NCBI GenBank assembly: GCA_945900965.1
Contig: CAMDKM010000017.1
Span: forward strand, 1 to 64,000
Origin: Bordetella parapertussis
GTDB lineage: Bacteria; Pseudomonadota; Gammaproteobacteria; Burkholderiales; JACQAP01
DNA: 64,000 nucleotides
Direction of reading: 5' to 3'
The notes below the pieces were generated by a model. The model ran no database searches. It was not told where the DNA came from and was given only the letters and a program-made list of their open reading frames with translations. The position numbers and the translations under genes were made by a program. Positions within the stretch are counted from its first letter, which is position 1. Each line of letters opens with the position of its first letter. Below, piece after piece: positions 1 through 7,275 of this stretch.

Positions 1-164
1 GATCTTGCCAGCCTGTGTAGGCTTCTTGAAACCTCATGATTCGCGTCTCCTGTAACCAACGCGCCCGGCTTATGGGTATTTCCATGGCTCACCCAAAAAC
101 CGGACACATTACGTGCTACAGAACCGGACAACTAACTTACTCCCCACAGGCGACCGGTCGGCGC
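1..164. other. Leader region without a supported gene
   Basis: I see no credible gene here. The 71-codon ORF of the track has no recognisable features and runs through the promoter of the next genes. Two near-direct copies of AACCGGACA lie about 25 bp apart around 98-131. That spacing resembles the repeated AAACCGGACA units at the ends of some IS21-like elements, so this could be the worn end of an insertion sequence. No transposase fragment is visible. Confidence 0.3.
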
Positions 165-193
165 TTGGAAAGGCGCTCAATTGGGATTATGAT
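165..193 (+). promoter_or_regulatory. Sigma70-type promoter of the toxin-antitoxin pair
   Basis: A TTGGAA box (165-170) and a TATGAT box (188-193) are separated by 17 bp, about 30 bp upstream of the antitoxin start. Only the sequence match and position support it. Confidence 0.5.
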
Positions 194-212
194 CTACATT
201 ATTACTGTAGAT
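192..212. promoter_or_regulatory. Perfect 7-bp palindrome, probable TA autoregulation operator
   Basis: ATCTACA and TGTAGAT form perfect inverted arms around a 7-bp spacer. The site overlaps the end of the -10 box and the expected transcription start, just upstream of the MazE-like antitoxin ribosome binding site. AbrB-fold antitoxins commonly bind such palindromes to repress their own operon, so this is the likely operator. Confidence 0.55.
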
Positions 213-225
213 TATGGAGAGCCAA

Positions 226-456
226 ATGCGCGTTTCGAAGTGGGGAAATAGTCTCGCGGTTCGGTTGCCGGACACGATCGTTAAAACCCTAAAACTTAAA
301 TCGGGCGACGAAGTCGAAATCATCCTGCGCGGCGAGCGTGTATTCCAATTGGAGCGCGACACGAGTCGTGAGCGGGCGCTCGCGCGCTTGCGTGCGTTGA
401 GGAAGCCCCTTCCGAAAGGATTCCGATTCGATCGGGACGAGGCAAATGCCCGCTAA
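226..456 (+). CDS. AbrB/MazE-family antitoxin
   Basis: A 76-residue protein beginning MRVSKWGNSLAVRLP, the typical swapped-hairpin AbrB/MazE/SpoVT DNA-binding domain (residues about 1-45). A charged C-terminal tail probably wraps the toxin. I chose the ATG at 226 rather than 214 because GGAGAG lies just upstream of it; the earlier ATG would put that site inside the gene. The gene overlaps the PIN-domain toxin by 11 bp, the usual antitoxin-first arrangement. It should neutralise the toxin and repress the operon through the palindrome at 192-212. Family assignment is firm; the exact subfamily (MazE-like versus VapB of AbrB type) is open. Confidence 0.85.
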   Translation: MRVSKWGNSLAVRLPDTIVKTLKLKSGDEVEIILRGERVFQLERDTSRERALARLRALRKPLPKGFRFDRDEANAR

Positions 457-859
457 GTGGTTCCTCGATACGAACGTTCTGGTCTACGCCTTCGCCGCCG
501 ATGATCCACGAAGCGCCCGGGCCGAGTCGCTGATCTCAGAGGGCGGTGTCATCGGCGTGCAGGTCCTCAACGAATTCACCAACGTTATGCACCGTAAGCT
601 GCGTTGGCAGTGGGACCAGATTGAAGCATCCTTGGAGGTCATTGGTGAATTGCTGGGCCCTGTGGCGCCGCTGACCGCCGCTATCCATGCAAGGGCGGTC
701 GTTCTGGCGCGCGACCATCAGTTGTCCGTCTATGACGCTTTGATTGTCGCGGCAGCCATGGATGCCGGCTGCCAGCGTCTATTCAGTGAAGACTTGCAGC
801 ACGGCCAAAAGTTTGGCGTGCTAACGATCGAGAATCCGTTTCGTCGTCCGCCTGCCTGA
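446..859 (+). CDS. PIN-domain ribonuclease toxin (VapC-like)
   Basis: A 137-residue PIN domain. Acidic residues expected for Mg2+-dependent RNA cleavage are visible: Asp in LDTNVLVYAF near the N-terminus, Glu in VLNEF, Asp in VYDALIVAAA and Asp in FSEDL. Length and residue order fit VapC-type toxins, which typically cut initiator tRNA or rRNA loops; the target here cannot be read. It is translationally coupled to the AbrB-type antitoxin by an 11-bp overlap. All catalytic positions look intact, so it is probably active. Confidence 0.88.
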   Translation: MPAKWFLDTNVLVYAFAADDPRSARAESLISEGGVIGVQVLNEFTNVMHRKLRWQWDQIEASLEVIGELLGPVAPLTAAIHARAVVLARDHQLSVYDALIVAAAMDAGCQRLFSEDLQHGQKFGVLTIENPFRRPPA

Positions 860-863
860 GCGG

Positions 864-881
864 GGCCGGCGTATTCCGGCC
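864..881. terminator. GC-rich hairpin after the TA pair
   Basis: GGCCGG and CCGGCC are perfect 6-bp arms around a 6-base loop directly behind the toxin stop codon. There is no T-run, so termination is uncertain. Confidence 0.3.
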
Positions 882-980
882 AACTTCAGTCGTTTCGACG
901 AGAGGAATTCGAGGCCAGAAAGCGGGCATCGCGCAAGGTCCACGGTGCTCCAAGAAGATTTTGTCGAGACCTAAATCGAC

Positions 981-2102
981 ATGGCTGAACCACTCAAAAA
1001 CCACTTCGGCCCGGCCATTCCGAAAACCATCTCGGGAATGATCGCAGCAGTATTCCGCGACTTCGACTCGACGTCTTTTGTGAAGGATGTCCTCGACGGC
1101 TACGAAGCTCTCGAACTGCTTCCCCGCGGCTGGAAAATCGCCCGCGCGCTTCGCCCTTACCTGCCCAGGCACTTCCCTGACGCCGTAAACATCCTGACCG
1201 CATCGCTGGGCCCAAAGCTCGAAAGAACCGAAGATCACGGCATGACGCCGTTTCTGTATCTGCCTCATGCCTGTTTTGTGGCGGAGTACGGGCTGGACCA
1301 TTTCGAGGAGTCGATGGCGGCACAATACGAGATTACCCAGCGCTTTACCGCCGAGTTCAGCATCCGGCCCTTCATCGAAAAATACCCGGATGCCACGCTA
1401 GCGCGATTGCGTATCTGGGCAACGGACCCAAGCCCCCATGTGCGGCGGCTGGTTTCGGAGGGCACACGACCGCGACTGCCCTGGGCGCCGCGCCTGCGGG
1501 CATTCGAAAAAGATCCGCGGCCAGTGCTGGCACTGCTGGAATTGCTCAAGGACGACCCCGAGCTATATGTGCGCCGGTCGGTGGCCAATCACCTGAACGA
1601 CCTCGGAAAGGACAATCCCGACTTGCTGATTCAAACGGCCACGCGCTGGCTGAAGGGTGCGTCGGACGAACGCCGGTGGGTGGTGAACCATGCCCTGCGC
1701 TCGGCGGTCAAACGCGCGGAGGCCGGTGCGTTGGGTGTGCTGGGATTCGGCAGCGATGCCAAGGTAAAAATCCACAACGCCACGGTCAAGCCCCAACGGG
1801 TCGCCATTGGCGGGGCCGTCGAGATTGCCTTCGAACTGAAAAATACGGGAACCACAATACAACGGGTGCTGGTGGATTTCCGGATTCACTTCGCCAAGGC
1901 CAACGGTACAACGAGTGCCAAGGTGTTTAAGCTGAAAACGGTCGAACTCGCTCCAAAGGAGACGGTGCGCCTGTCGAAGAAAGTGTCGTTGCGGGAAATG
2001 ACCACCCGCAAACATTACCCGGGTGTGCATAAGGTAGAAGCCATGCTGAATGGACGCGTTCAGCCGCTGGGTCGCTTTGTACTCATGAAACGCCGATCCT
2101 AA
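981..2102 (+). CDS. AlkC-like DNA alkylation repair glycosylase
   Basis: A 373-residue protein. Residues about 1-245 are helical HEAT-like repeats; segments such as DPSPHVRRLVSEGTRPR and DPELYVRRSVANHLND are typical of the AlkC/AlkD superfamily, which excises N3- and N7-alkylpurines. The remaining C-terminal part (about 250-373, from KVKIHNATVKPQRV) is beta-rich and looks like the immunoglobulin-like domain found in AlkC but not AlkD. That combination favours AlkC. It stands alone after the toxin-antitoxin pair, with about 120 bp between them. No weak link in the reading frame is visible. The catalytic acid was not identified with certainty. Confidence 0.78.
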   Translation: MAEPLKNHFGPAIPKTISGMIAAVFRDFDSTSFVKDVLDGYEALELLPRGWKIARALRPYLPRHFPDAVNILTASLGPKLERTEDHGMTPFLYLPHACFVAEYGLDHFEESMAAQYEITQRFTAEFSIRPFIEKYPDATLARLRIWATDPSPHVRRLVSEGTRPRLPWAPRLRAFEKDPRPVLALLELLKDDPELYVRRSVANHLNDLGKDNPDLLIQTATRWLKGASDERRWVVNHALRSAVKRAEAGALGVLGFGSDAKVKIHNATVKPQRVAIGGAVEIAFELKNTGTTIQRVLVDFRIHFAKANGTTSAKVFKLKTVELAPKETVRLSKKVSLREMTTRKHYPGVHKVEAMLNGRVQPLGRFVLMKRRS

Positions 2103-2113
2103 GAACCTTAACT

Positions 2114-2284
2114 CTTTAACCGCGGAGGACGCAGAGGACGCGGAGGAAAATCAAAGACAGAAAAGACTCGAAATAGTCAAAGTCATCATGGGTAGAAGAT
2201 GGTTGCCAACTCCGAGTATCTATTATCGATTGCTGTTGCCTTGCCTTTCCTCCGCGTCCTCTGCGTCCTCTGCGGTGAGAGTGT
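2114..2284. repeat. Inverted-repeat element with GGAGGACGC-type arms
   Basis: Left arm (2114-2150) contains CGCGGAGGACGCAGAGGACG, a 9-bp period motif. The right arm (2239-2283) is its near-exact reverse complement. The roughly 90 bp between them resembles no gene and differs from the interior of the sister copy at 16313-16480. The element fills the gap between the convergent AlkC-like and TraB-like genes. Confidence 0.75.
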
Positions 2285-2300
2285 TTTGAAGCTCTATACT

Positions 2301-3185
2301 CTATTTTCGCGTCACGACAAAACCCTTCTTCTCGATCAACTCCGTGAGGCTTCCCGGGCCGACCAGATGCAAAGCGCCAACGGCTACAAATAACTTGTCC
2401 GTTCCGTTGAGTGCCTTTTCCACGCCACTGAGCATGACGCGATTTCTTGCGCCCAGAAATTTTTCCTGAAACTCGCGGTCAAGGGCTGGGGGCAGGCGTT
2501 TGGACTCGGCAACCAGCACTTCGAGCACCGTCGGTGCGTCGCCTTTGCGCCAGGCCGAAATCAGGCGCCCCGCAACCGGGCCGACATTGCCCGACGCCAT
2601 GTCGTCCAAGGCTATTTTCAGCATGGCCTGCTGAAGCGGTTTCGACAAGCCATCCATCATGCGCATTTGTCCTTCGATGGATTCCAGTCCGATGACGGGT
2701 TTTGCCTCCGCCTTGGCCCGCTGGGCGAAATGCAGGTCCAGCCCATATTCGGGGGAGTAGCCAAGCTTTCCGTATTCCATCGATACCAGAGCCAGCATCG
2801 CCATATAAGGCTTCATCGAACGAAAATTTGCCATCTGAAGTCCCGCTGTCGAGACGGTGCGCCGCAGCTGCGCGGCCAGTTCCGGGGACAATTCCCCTTC
2901 AATGGTGCGGCCCTGAGGAAGCGTGCCGATCTGCATGGCAGCGGCCATTGCGTTGGGGTCACTGAAATCCGCCTCCAACGCCACCATGGTGGAGGCCGCA
3001 AACGCCTCGTCGACACTCTTGGGCAAGGGATAAAAATCAGGTCGACCGACGTGAATCGTGCCAAACAGGTACACCGTCTTGTTCCCGGATCGCGCCTCCC
3101 ACAAAAGCGAGCTGGAATCCTGGGCAATCGCGACGTTGGTCAGAACAAGCAAAACCCACAAAAGTCCCTTATTTAGAAGCTGCAT
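2301..3185 (-). CDS. TraB/GumN family protein, exported
   Basis: A 294-residue protein with a clear signal peptide (hydrophobic LLWVLLVLTNVAIA, likely cleaved after AIA). The mature part opens with the TraB/GumN hallmark LLWEARSGNKTVYLFGTIHVG, where the GTIH motif is a conserved metalloprotease-like site, and later has LFVAVGALHLVGPGSL near the C-terminus. Length matches the family (about 280-300). Members are periplasmic or lipoprotein proteins proposed to be related to the Tiki proteases; substrate unknown. The gene is monocistronic and convergent with the AlkC-like gene. Confidence 0.85.
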   Translation of the reverse strand: MQLLNKGLLWVLLVLTNVAIAQDSSSLLWEARSGNKTVYLFGTIHVGRPDFYPLPKSVDEAFAASTMVALEADFSDPNAMAAAMQIGTLPQGRTIEGELSPELAAQLRRTVSTAGLQMANFRSMKPYMAMLALVSMEYGKLGYSPEYGLDLHFAQRAKAEAKPVIGLESIEGQMRMMDGLSKPLQQAMLKIALDDMASGNVGPVAGRLISAWRKGDAPTVLEVLVAESKRLPPALDREFQEKFLGARNRVMLSGVEKALNGTDKLFVAVGALHLVGPGSLTELIEKKGFVVTRK

Positions 3186-3260
3186 TTTTCCCGCTCCATG
3201 TGAAAATTTCCGATGTTCGATTCATATGGTTAATTGAAGACAATCTGAACACCGTCGTTC

Positions 3261-3307
3261 GAGCCCCCCCCCTCTCCCTACCCTCTCCCGCAAGGGACGA
3301 GGGTGGC
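3261..3307. repeat. CCCTCTCCC/GGGACGAGGG hairpin repeat
   Basis: A C-run followed by CTCTCCC, with a short GCAA-type loop and a G-rich return arm. It belongs with the copies at 14891-14931, 30676-30713 and 55624-55686. It lies between the divergent TraB-like and cupin genes. Confidence 0.6.
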
Positions 3308-3417
3308 AATTCAATGGCCGTGTGCCGGTGACGATATTGGAAAAACCCGGGCTCCGAAATACGCATAGCGCCCGGCTACGATACACTCCCCAAAAAACAG
3401 CAAGGGGAGACTGAGCC

Positions 3418-3807
3418 TTGGAAAGCAAAAAACGAGCGCGATACTTTGTGCGAGAGGCCGACACGCCCGCCTACCATCCGGCCAACCATACCGGCACGGT
3501 TAACCGCCGACTCATCGGACCAGAGAATGTAGGCGCCAAGAATCTGGAAGTGGTGGTGGGGGTGATCGAACCCGGCCGCGGCGCGCTTCCTCATTCGCAT
3601 CCAGGTATCGAACAAGTGTGTTACCTGCTGGAAGGCCGGGCACGCGCCGAAATCGGCGGGGAAATCTGCGATCTAACGCCCGGCGACACCTGTTATTTCC
3701 CTGCGGACACCCCGCATGTTTTTACCGTAACCGGCGACCGGCCAGCGAGGGTGCTGGTCATTTATTCTCCGCCCTATGGCGAAAATCCGGACAAGGTCAG
3801 GCGCTGA
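3418..3807 (+). CDS. Small cupin-domain protein
   Basis: A 129-residue single cupin. Motif 1 is recognisable as PGRGALPHSHPGIEQVCYLLEGRA and motif 2 as PGDTCYFPADTPHVFTVTG; the two His-containing motifs would hold a metal ion. Translation seems to start at TTG (3418), preceded by AGGGGAG. It sits upstream of the Bug receptor, CoA-transferase and RraA-like genes and could act on or sense the same substrate, but a repeat of about 200 bp separates it from the receptor, so co-transcription is uncertain. Its reaction cannot be read from sequence. Confidence 0.82.
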   Translation: MESKKRARYFVREADTPAYHPANHTGTVNRRLIGPENVGAKNLEVVVGVIEPGRGALPHSHPGIEQVCYLLEGRARAEIGGEICDLTPGDTCYFPADTPHVFTVTGDRPARVLVIYSPPYGENPDKVRR

Positions 3808-3819
3808 CAAGTAAAGCTC

Positions 3820-4110
3820 AGAAAACAAAATCTCAACGCAAATACCCTACGTGCGCAGCACGTCGGAGTACCCTTTTAGGTGCAAAGAACGCCAAGGACG
3901 CAAAGAGTGCATTAGACATATAGTCATCATGACGTTCAACGCTCCGGGCACAATTCCGAAAGCACCGACGACTCTGCGAAAAATAGCAATATCGCACACC
4001 CAGTATCCTGCTTACGTTCGGCCTGGAAACCTTTCGAATCATGAATCTTTCACTTTCTTCGCGTTCTTTGCGCACTTTGCGCCTTTGCGTCAAGATTTTC
4101 TTTGGCTTTT
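3820..4110. repeat. Inverted-repeat element with CTTTGCG-type arms and a nested palindrome
   Basis: Left arm AAATCTCAACGCAAA...GCAAAG..GGACGCAAAG (about 3828-3910) is interrupted by a 36-bp segment (3843-3878) containing CGTGCGCAGCACG, itself a palindrome. The right arm (about 4051-4110) has TTTGCGCACTTTGCGCCTTTG, the reverse complement of the joined left arm. The right arm lies inside the start of the Bug receptor gene. The other copy is at 57383-57595 with an insert at the same point. Confidence 0.72.
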
Positions 4111-5036
4111 CGCTTGCGGTACTCCTAACGGAGGCGCAAGCCGACACTTACCCCACGAAGCCAATTCGGCTCGTCATTCCGTTCGCGGCCGGAAGCGCCA
4201 CGGATTCCGCTGGACGTGTCATTGCGCAGGCCCTATCCGCCAGGCTGGGTCAGAGTGTCATCGTGGACAACCGCGCCGGAGCCAATGGTCAGATCGCTGC
4301 CGTCAACGTGGCGCAAAGCAAGCCCGACGGTTACACGATATTTATGACCACCAATTCGACCCATGGGGCGAACTCTTTTCTGTATCGCAGCCTGGCCTAC
4401 GATCCGATGAAGGATTTCGATCCGGTGGTCCGAATTGGCACGCTGCCCTTCATGCTGGTGGTGCATCCGGATGTGCCTGCAAAGAACATGCGGGAGTTTC
4501 TGGATTACGCCCGCGAAAATTCCGGGAAACTTTCCTACGGCACTTCCAACACCACGTCACTGGTGTGCGCGGAAATGCTCAATGTCACTGCGCAAGCGGG
4601 CCTGGTCGGCGTTTCTTATAAATCCAGCCAGCAGGCCATACTCGATCTCGTTGCCGGACGACTGCACGTCATGATCGCCGATTTCGCCATTGCCATGCCG
4701 CAGGTCAAGGCCGGCAAGTTGCGGGCGCTGGCGGTGACGCCGGCGAAGGGATCGCGGCTGGTACCGGATGTCCCACCGCTGGCCCGCACCCTGCCGGATT
4801 TGGATGTCACATCGTGGAACGGCCTGTTCGTGCCAGCCGGCACGCCGCGCGAGATCATCGACAGGATTGAAACGGAAACCCTGGCGCTGCTGGCCCAGCC
4901 GGAGATTGCCGGCAATCTGGCAACCATCGGATACGAAGTGGATCCGATGGGCCGTGCGCAATTTTCCCGCTATGTGCCGGAGCAGATAGCGCGCTGGGGT
5001 ACACTCATTCGCGCCGCCAATATTCAGCCGGAGTAG
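4041..5036 (+). CDS. Bug-family (TctC-like) tricarboxylate receptor
   Basis: A 331-residue periplasmic solute-binding protein of the tripartite tricarboxylate transporter family. After a signal peptide cleaved near AQA-D, the mature part opens with YPTKPIRLVIPFAAGSATDSAGR and continues VIVDNRAGANGQIA, both classic Bug motifs. Membrane TctA/TctB partners are absent nearby, as usual for orphan Bug genes. The first 60 or so bases of the gene are the right arm of a dispersed intergenic repeat, so the charged n-region and the start of the hydrophobic core are repeat-derived. It is followed after 10 bp by the CoA-transferase gene, which suggests uptake of a carboxylate that is then activated to its CoA ester. 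Confidence 0.9.
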   Translation: MNLSLSSRSLRTLRLCVKIFFGFSLAVLLTEAQADTYPTKPIRLVIPFAAGSATDSAGRVIAQALSARLGQSVIVDNRAGANGQIAAVNVAQSKPDGYTIFMTTNSTHGANSFLYRSLAYDPMKDFDPVVRIGTLPFMLVVHPDVPAKNMREFLDYARENSGKLSYGTSNTTSLVCAEMLNVTAQAGLVGVSYKSSQQAILDLVAGRLHVMIADFAIAMPQVKAGKLRALAVTPAKGSRLVPDVPPLARTLPDLDVTSWNGLFVPAGTPREIIDRIETETLALLAQPEIAGNLATIGYEVDPMGRAQFSRYVPEQIARWGTLIRAANIQPE

Positions 5037-5046
5037 AAAACTTTCC

Positions 5047-6240
5047 ATGCCTGGTCCGCTCTCAGGGGTAAAAATCCTCGATCTCACCACCGTAGTTCTC
5101 GGTCCTTTCGCAACCCAGATACTTGCGGAACTGGGCGCCGATGTCATCAAGATCGAATCGCACGAAGGCGACAACATGCGTCATCCCGGGCCGATGAAAA
5201 ATCCCGGCATGGGTTACATGTTCCTCACCCTTAACCGTGGCAAACGCGGCCTGGTGCTCGATCTCAAGCAGCCCCAGGGCCGCAAAGCCATGTTGCGATT
5301 AATCCGCGAATCGGATGTCTTGATCTACAACGTACGCCCGCAAGCCATGGCAAGGCTCGGCCTGTCCTGGGACGATGTGCGTGCAGTGAATTCACGTCTG
5401 CTTTATGTCGGCACCTATGGCTACTCCCAGAAAGGCCCCTATGCCGCCAAAGCCGCCTATGACGATTTGATCCAGGGTGCTTCCGGCGTGCCCTGGGTGG
5501 TCTCAAAAACCGCCGCCGAGCCGAACTATGCTCCAGTGAATTTCGCCGATCGTGTAACCGGTCTGCATGCGGTGTATACCGTTACCGCCGCGCTGTTTCA
5601 ACGCGAACGAACCGGCGTTGGCCAATCGATCGAAGTTCCAATGTTCGAATCCATCTCGCATTTCGTGTTGGGCGATCATCTTGCCGGCCTGAGCTGGATG
5701 GAGCCTGTGGGCGGCGCAGGCTATCAGCGGCTTATCGCCCGACGACCTTACCGGACTTCCGACGGCTATCTGTGCGTGCTGGTCTATAACGACAAGCAGT
5801 GGCGCAGTTTTCTCGATGCCATTGGCCAGCCCGAGCGCCTGCTCGACCCTCGATACGCCACTCAGGCCAATCGGGCCGCCAACATTCATGACATTTATGC
5901 CTATCTGGGAGAATTATTCTTAACGCGCACGACCGGACAGTGGCTGGCACTGCTGGAGAAAGCGGACATTCCGGTATCTCGCATGAATTCCATCGAGGAC
6001 GTGGTCAACGACCCGCACCTCAACCAGAGCGGATTCTTCTATGCTGAAGACCATCCGAGCGAAGGCCGGTTGCGCGGCATGCGCACCCCCACCCATTGGC
6101 AAAATTCAGAACCGGATGTACCGTCACCTGCGCCACGCCTGGGAGAGCATTCCGCTGAAATCCTGCGCGAGGTTGGCTATAGCGAGGCGGAGATCGCCGC
6201 CATGGCGAAAAATGGTGTGACGAAAGTCAGTGACAAGTGA
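5047..6240 (+). CDS. Class III (CaiB/BaiF) CoA-transferase
   Basis: A 397-residue protein with the family N-terminus PLSGVKILDLTTVVLGPFATQILAELGADVIKIE and the active-site region YDDLIQGASG, where the Asp is expected to be the nucleophile. Family III enzymes (Frc, CaiB, BaiF, itaconate and mesaconate CoA-transferases) move CoA between carboxylic acids. It follows the Bug receptor by 10 bp and precedes an RraA-like aldolase, indicating a carboxylate degradation operon; the substrate cannot be fixed. The last codons (VTKVSDK) are read from the beginning of a GTGAC-type heptamer array. Confidence 0.9.
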   Translation: MPGPLSGVKILDLTTVVLGPFATQILAELGADVIKIESHEGDNMRHPGPMKNPGMGYMFLTLNRGKRGLVLDLKQPQGRKAMLRLIRESDVLIYNVRPQAMARLGLSWDDVRAVNSRLLYVGTYGYSQKGPYAAKAAYDDLIQGASGVPWVVSKTAAEPNYAPVNFADRVTGLHAVYTVTAALFQRERTGVGQSIEVPMFESISHFVLGDHLAGLSWMEPVGGAGYQRLIARRPYRTSDGYLCVLVYNDKQWRSFLDAIGQPERLLDPRYATQANRAANIHDIYAYLGELFLTRTTGQWLALLEKADIPVSRMNSIEDVVNDPHLNQSGFFYAEDHPSEGRLRGMRTPTHWQNSEPDVPSPAPRLGEHSAEILREVGYSEAEIAAMAKNGVTKVSDK

Positions 6241-6420
6241 CAGGTAACGAGTGACAAAAGACGAATCGACGACATCAAGAACGATTCCGAGGATTGCCCC
6301 GTCACCTGTCACCCGTCACATGTCACCGAATTTCTGTCACCCGCCACCCGTCACCCGTCCCTGAATTTCCGTCACTCGTCACCCGTCACTGTATTTTTGT
6401 CACTCGTCACCGAATTTAAC
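6222..6420. repeat. GTCACCC-type heptamer array
   Basis: Degenerate 7-bp units: first GTGACAA/GTGACAG on one strand, then many GTCACCC, GTCACTC, GTCACCG units. The array overlaps the CoA-transferase 3' end and fills the gap to the RraA-like gene. The units have no uniform spacers, so this is not a CRISPR. Confidence 0.75.
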
Positions 6421-6435
6421 TGAGGATCGCATCCC

Positions 6436-7128
6436 ATGAATACCACCGAAATATTCGAGCATCTTCGCCAATTCGACACCCCCACCATCGCCAACGCGCT
6501 GGAGATCGCCAGCGGCAGTCGTTCGATCGAGGGTTTCACGCGACAGACTTGCATCGCGGCCAATCCGAAACTGCCGTCAATCATCGGCTATGCCAAGACC
6601 TCGACGATTTGCTGCTCGACACCCTACGACCCGGCGGTACGTCGGAAAAATCAGCTTGCTTACTACGAATACGTCGGATCGGGCGCGCGCCCGACGATTG
6701 CAATCGTTCAGGACGTTGATACCCTGCCCGGTATCGGCGCATTCTGGGGCGAGGTCAACACGACAGTCCATTGGGGCCTGGGCTGTGTGGGTGCGTTGAC
6801 CAATGGTTCCATGCGCGACCTGGATGCCATGCATCCGAAGTTCCAGTGTTTGGCAACATCGCTGTCCCCGAGTCATGCCTGGGTGCAGGTACTGGATTTC
6901 GCAAAACAGGTTGAAGTCATGGACATGGCGGTCTGCGATGGCGACATCGTCCATGCCGACCGTCACGGAGCAATTGTGATTCCCGCGGACCTGCTGGAAA
7001 AAATGCCGGCGGCAATCGACTTCATGGCACGCAAGGAGAAGGTAATTCTGGATGCCGCCCGGAAACCGGGATTCAGCGTCGCCACACTAAGCGAAGCGTT
7101 CTCCGCTTCTGACGCCATCAAAAAATAA
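6436..7128 (+). CDS. RraA-like aldolase/decarboxylase family protein
   Basis: A 230-residue protein of the RraA / 4-hydroxy-4-methyl-2-oxoglutarate aldolase family. It begins FEHLRQFDTPTIANALEI, and carries GVLTN-like GCVGALTNGSMRDLDAM and VCDGDIVHADRHGAIVIP, which hold the Arg-Asp and Asp residues used for substrate and Mg2+ binding in this family. GAGGA lies upstream of the ATG. With the Bug receptor and CoA-transferase it would supply the carbon-carbon cleavage step of a carboxylate pathway. RNase E inhibition, the E. coli RraA role, is unlikely in this context. Confidence 0.82.
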   Translation: MNTTEIFEHLRQFDTPTIANALEIASGSRSIEGFTRQTCIAANPKLPSIIGYAKTSTICCSTPYDPAVRRKNQLAYYEYVGSGARPTIAIVQDVDTLPGIGAFWGEVNTTVHWGLGCVGALTNGSMRDLDAMHPKFQCLATSLSPSHAWVQVLDFAKQVEVMDMAVCDGDIVHADRHGAIVIPADLLEKMPAAIDFMARKEKVILDAARKPGFSVATLSEAFSASDAIKK

Positions 7129-7155
7129 ATGACGGAGAGACTGAATAAGTCCTGG

Positions 7156-7190
7156 AATTGTCATTCCCGTGGAAACGGGAATCCAGGCTT
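7156..7190. repeat. TTCCCG/CGGGAA hairpin repeat
   Basis: CATTCCCGTGGAAACGGGAA is a short hairpin followed by TCCAG, a repeat very common in proteobacterial intergenic regions. Related copies are at 8560-8588 and 18541-18570. It lies between the convergent RraA-like and GGDEF genes. Confidence 0.7.
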
Positions 7191-7275
7191 CTCAAATTAG
7201 GTCCCGCAATTCAGCCCGGGACACGCCAATATCGAAATCCAGCCCGGCATAGAGTTCCTCCCCGGCTCAACCGCG

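Noticed and set aside
6240-6420. CRISPR array suspected from repeated GTCACCC units
   Set aside because: Units are 7 bp and contiguous with no spacers of uniform length and no cas genes nearby.
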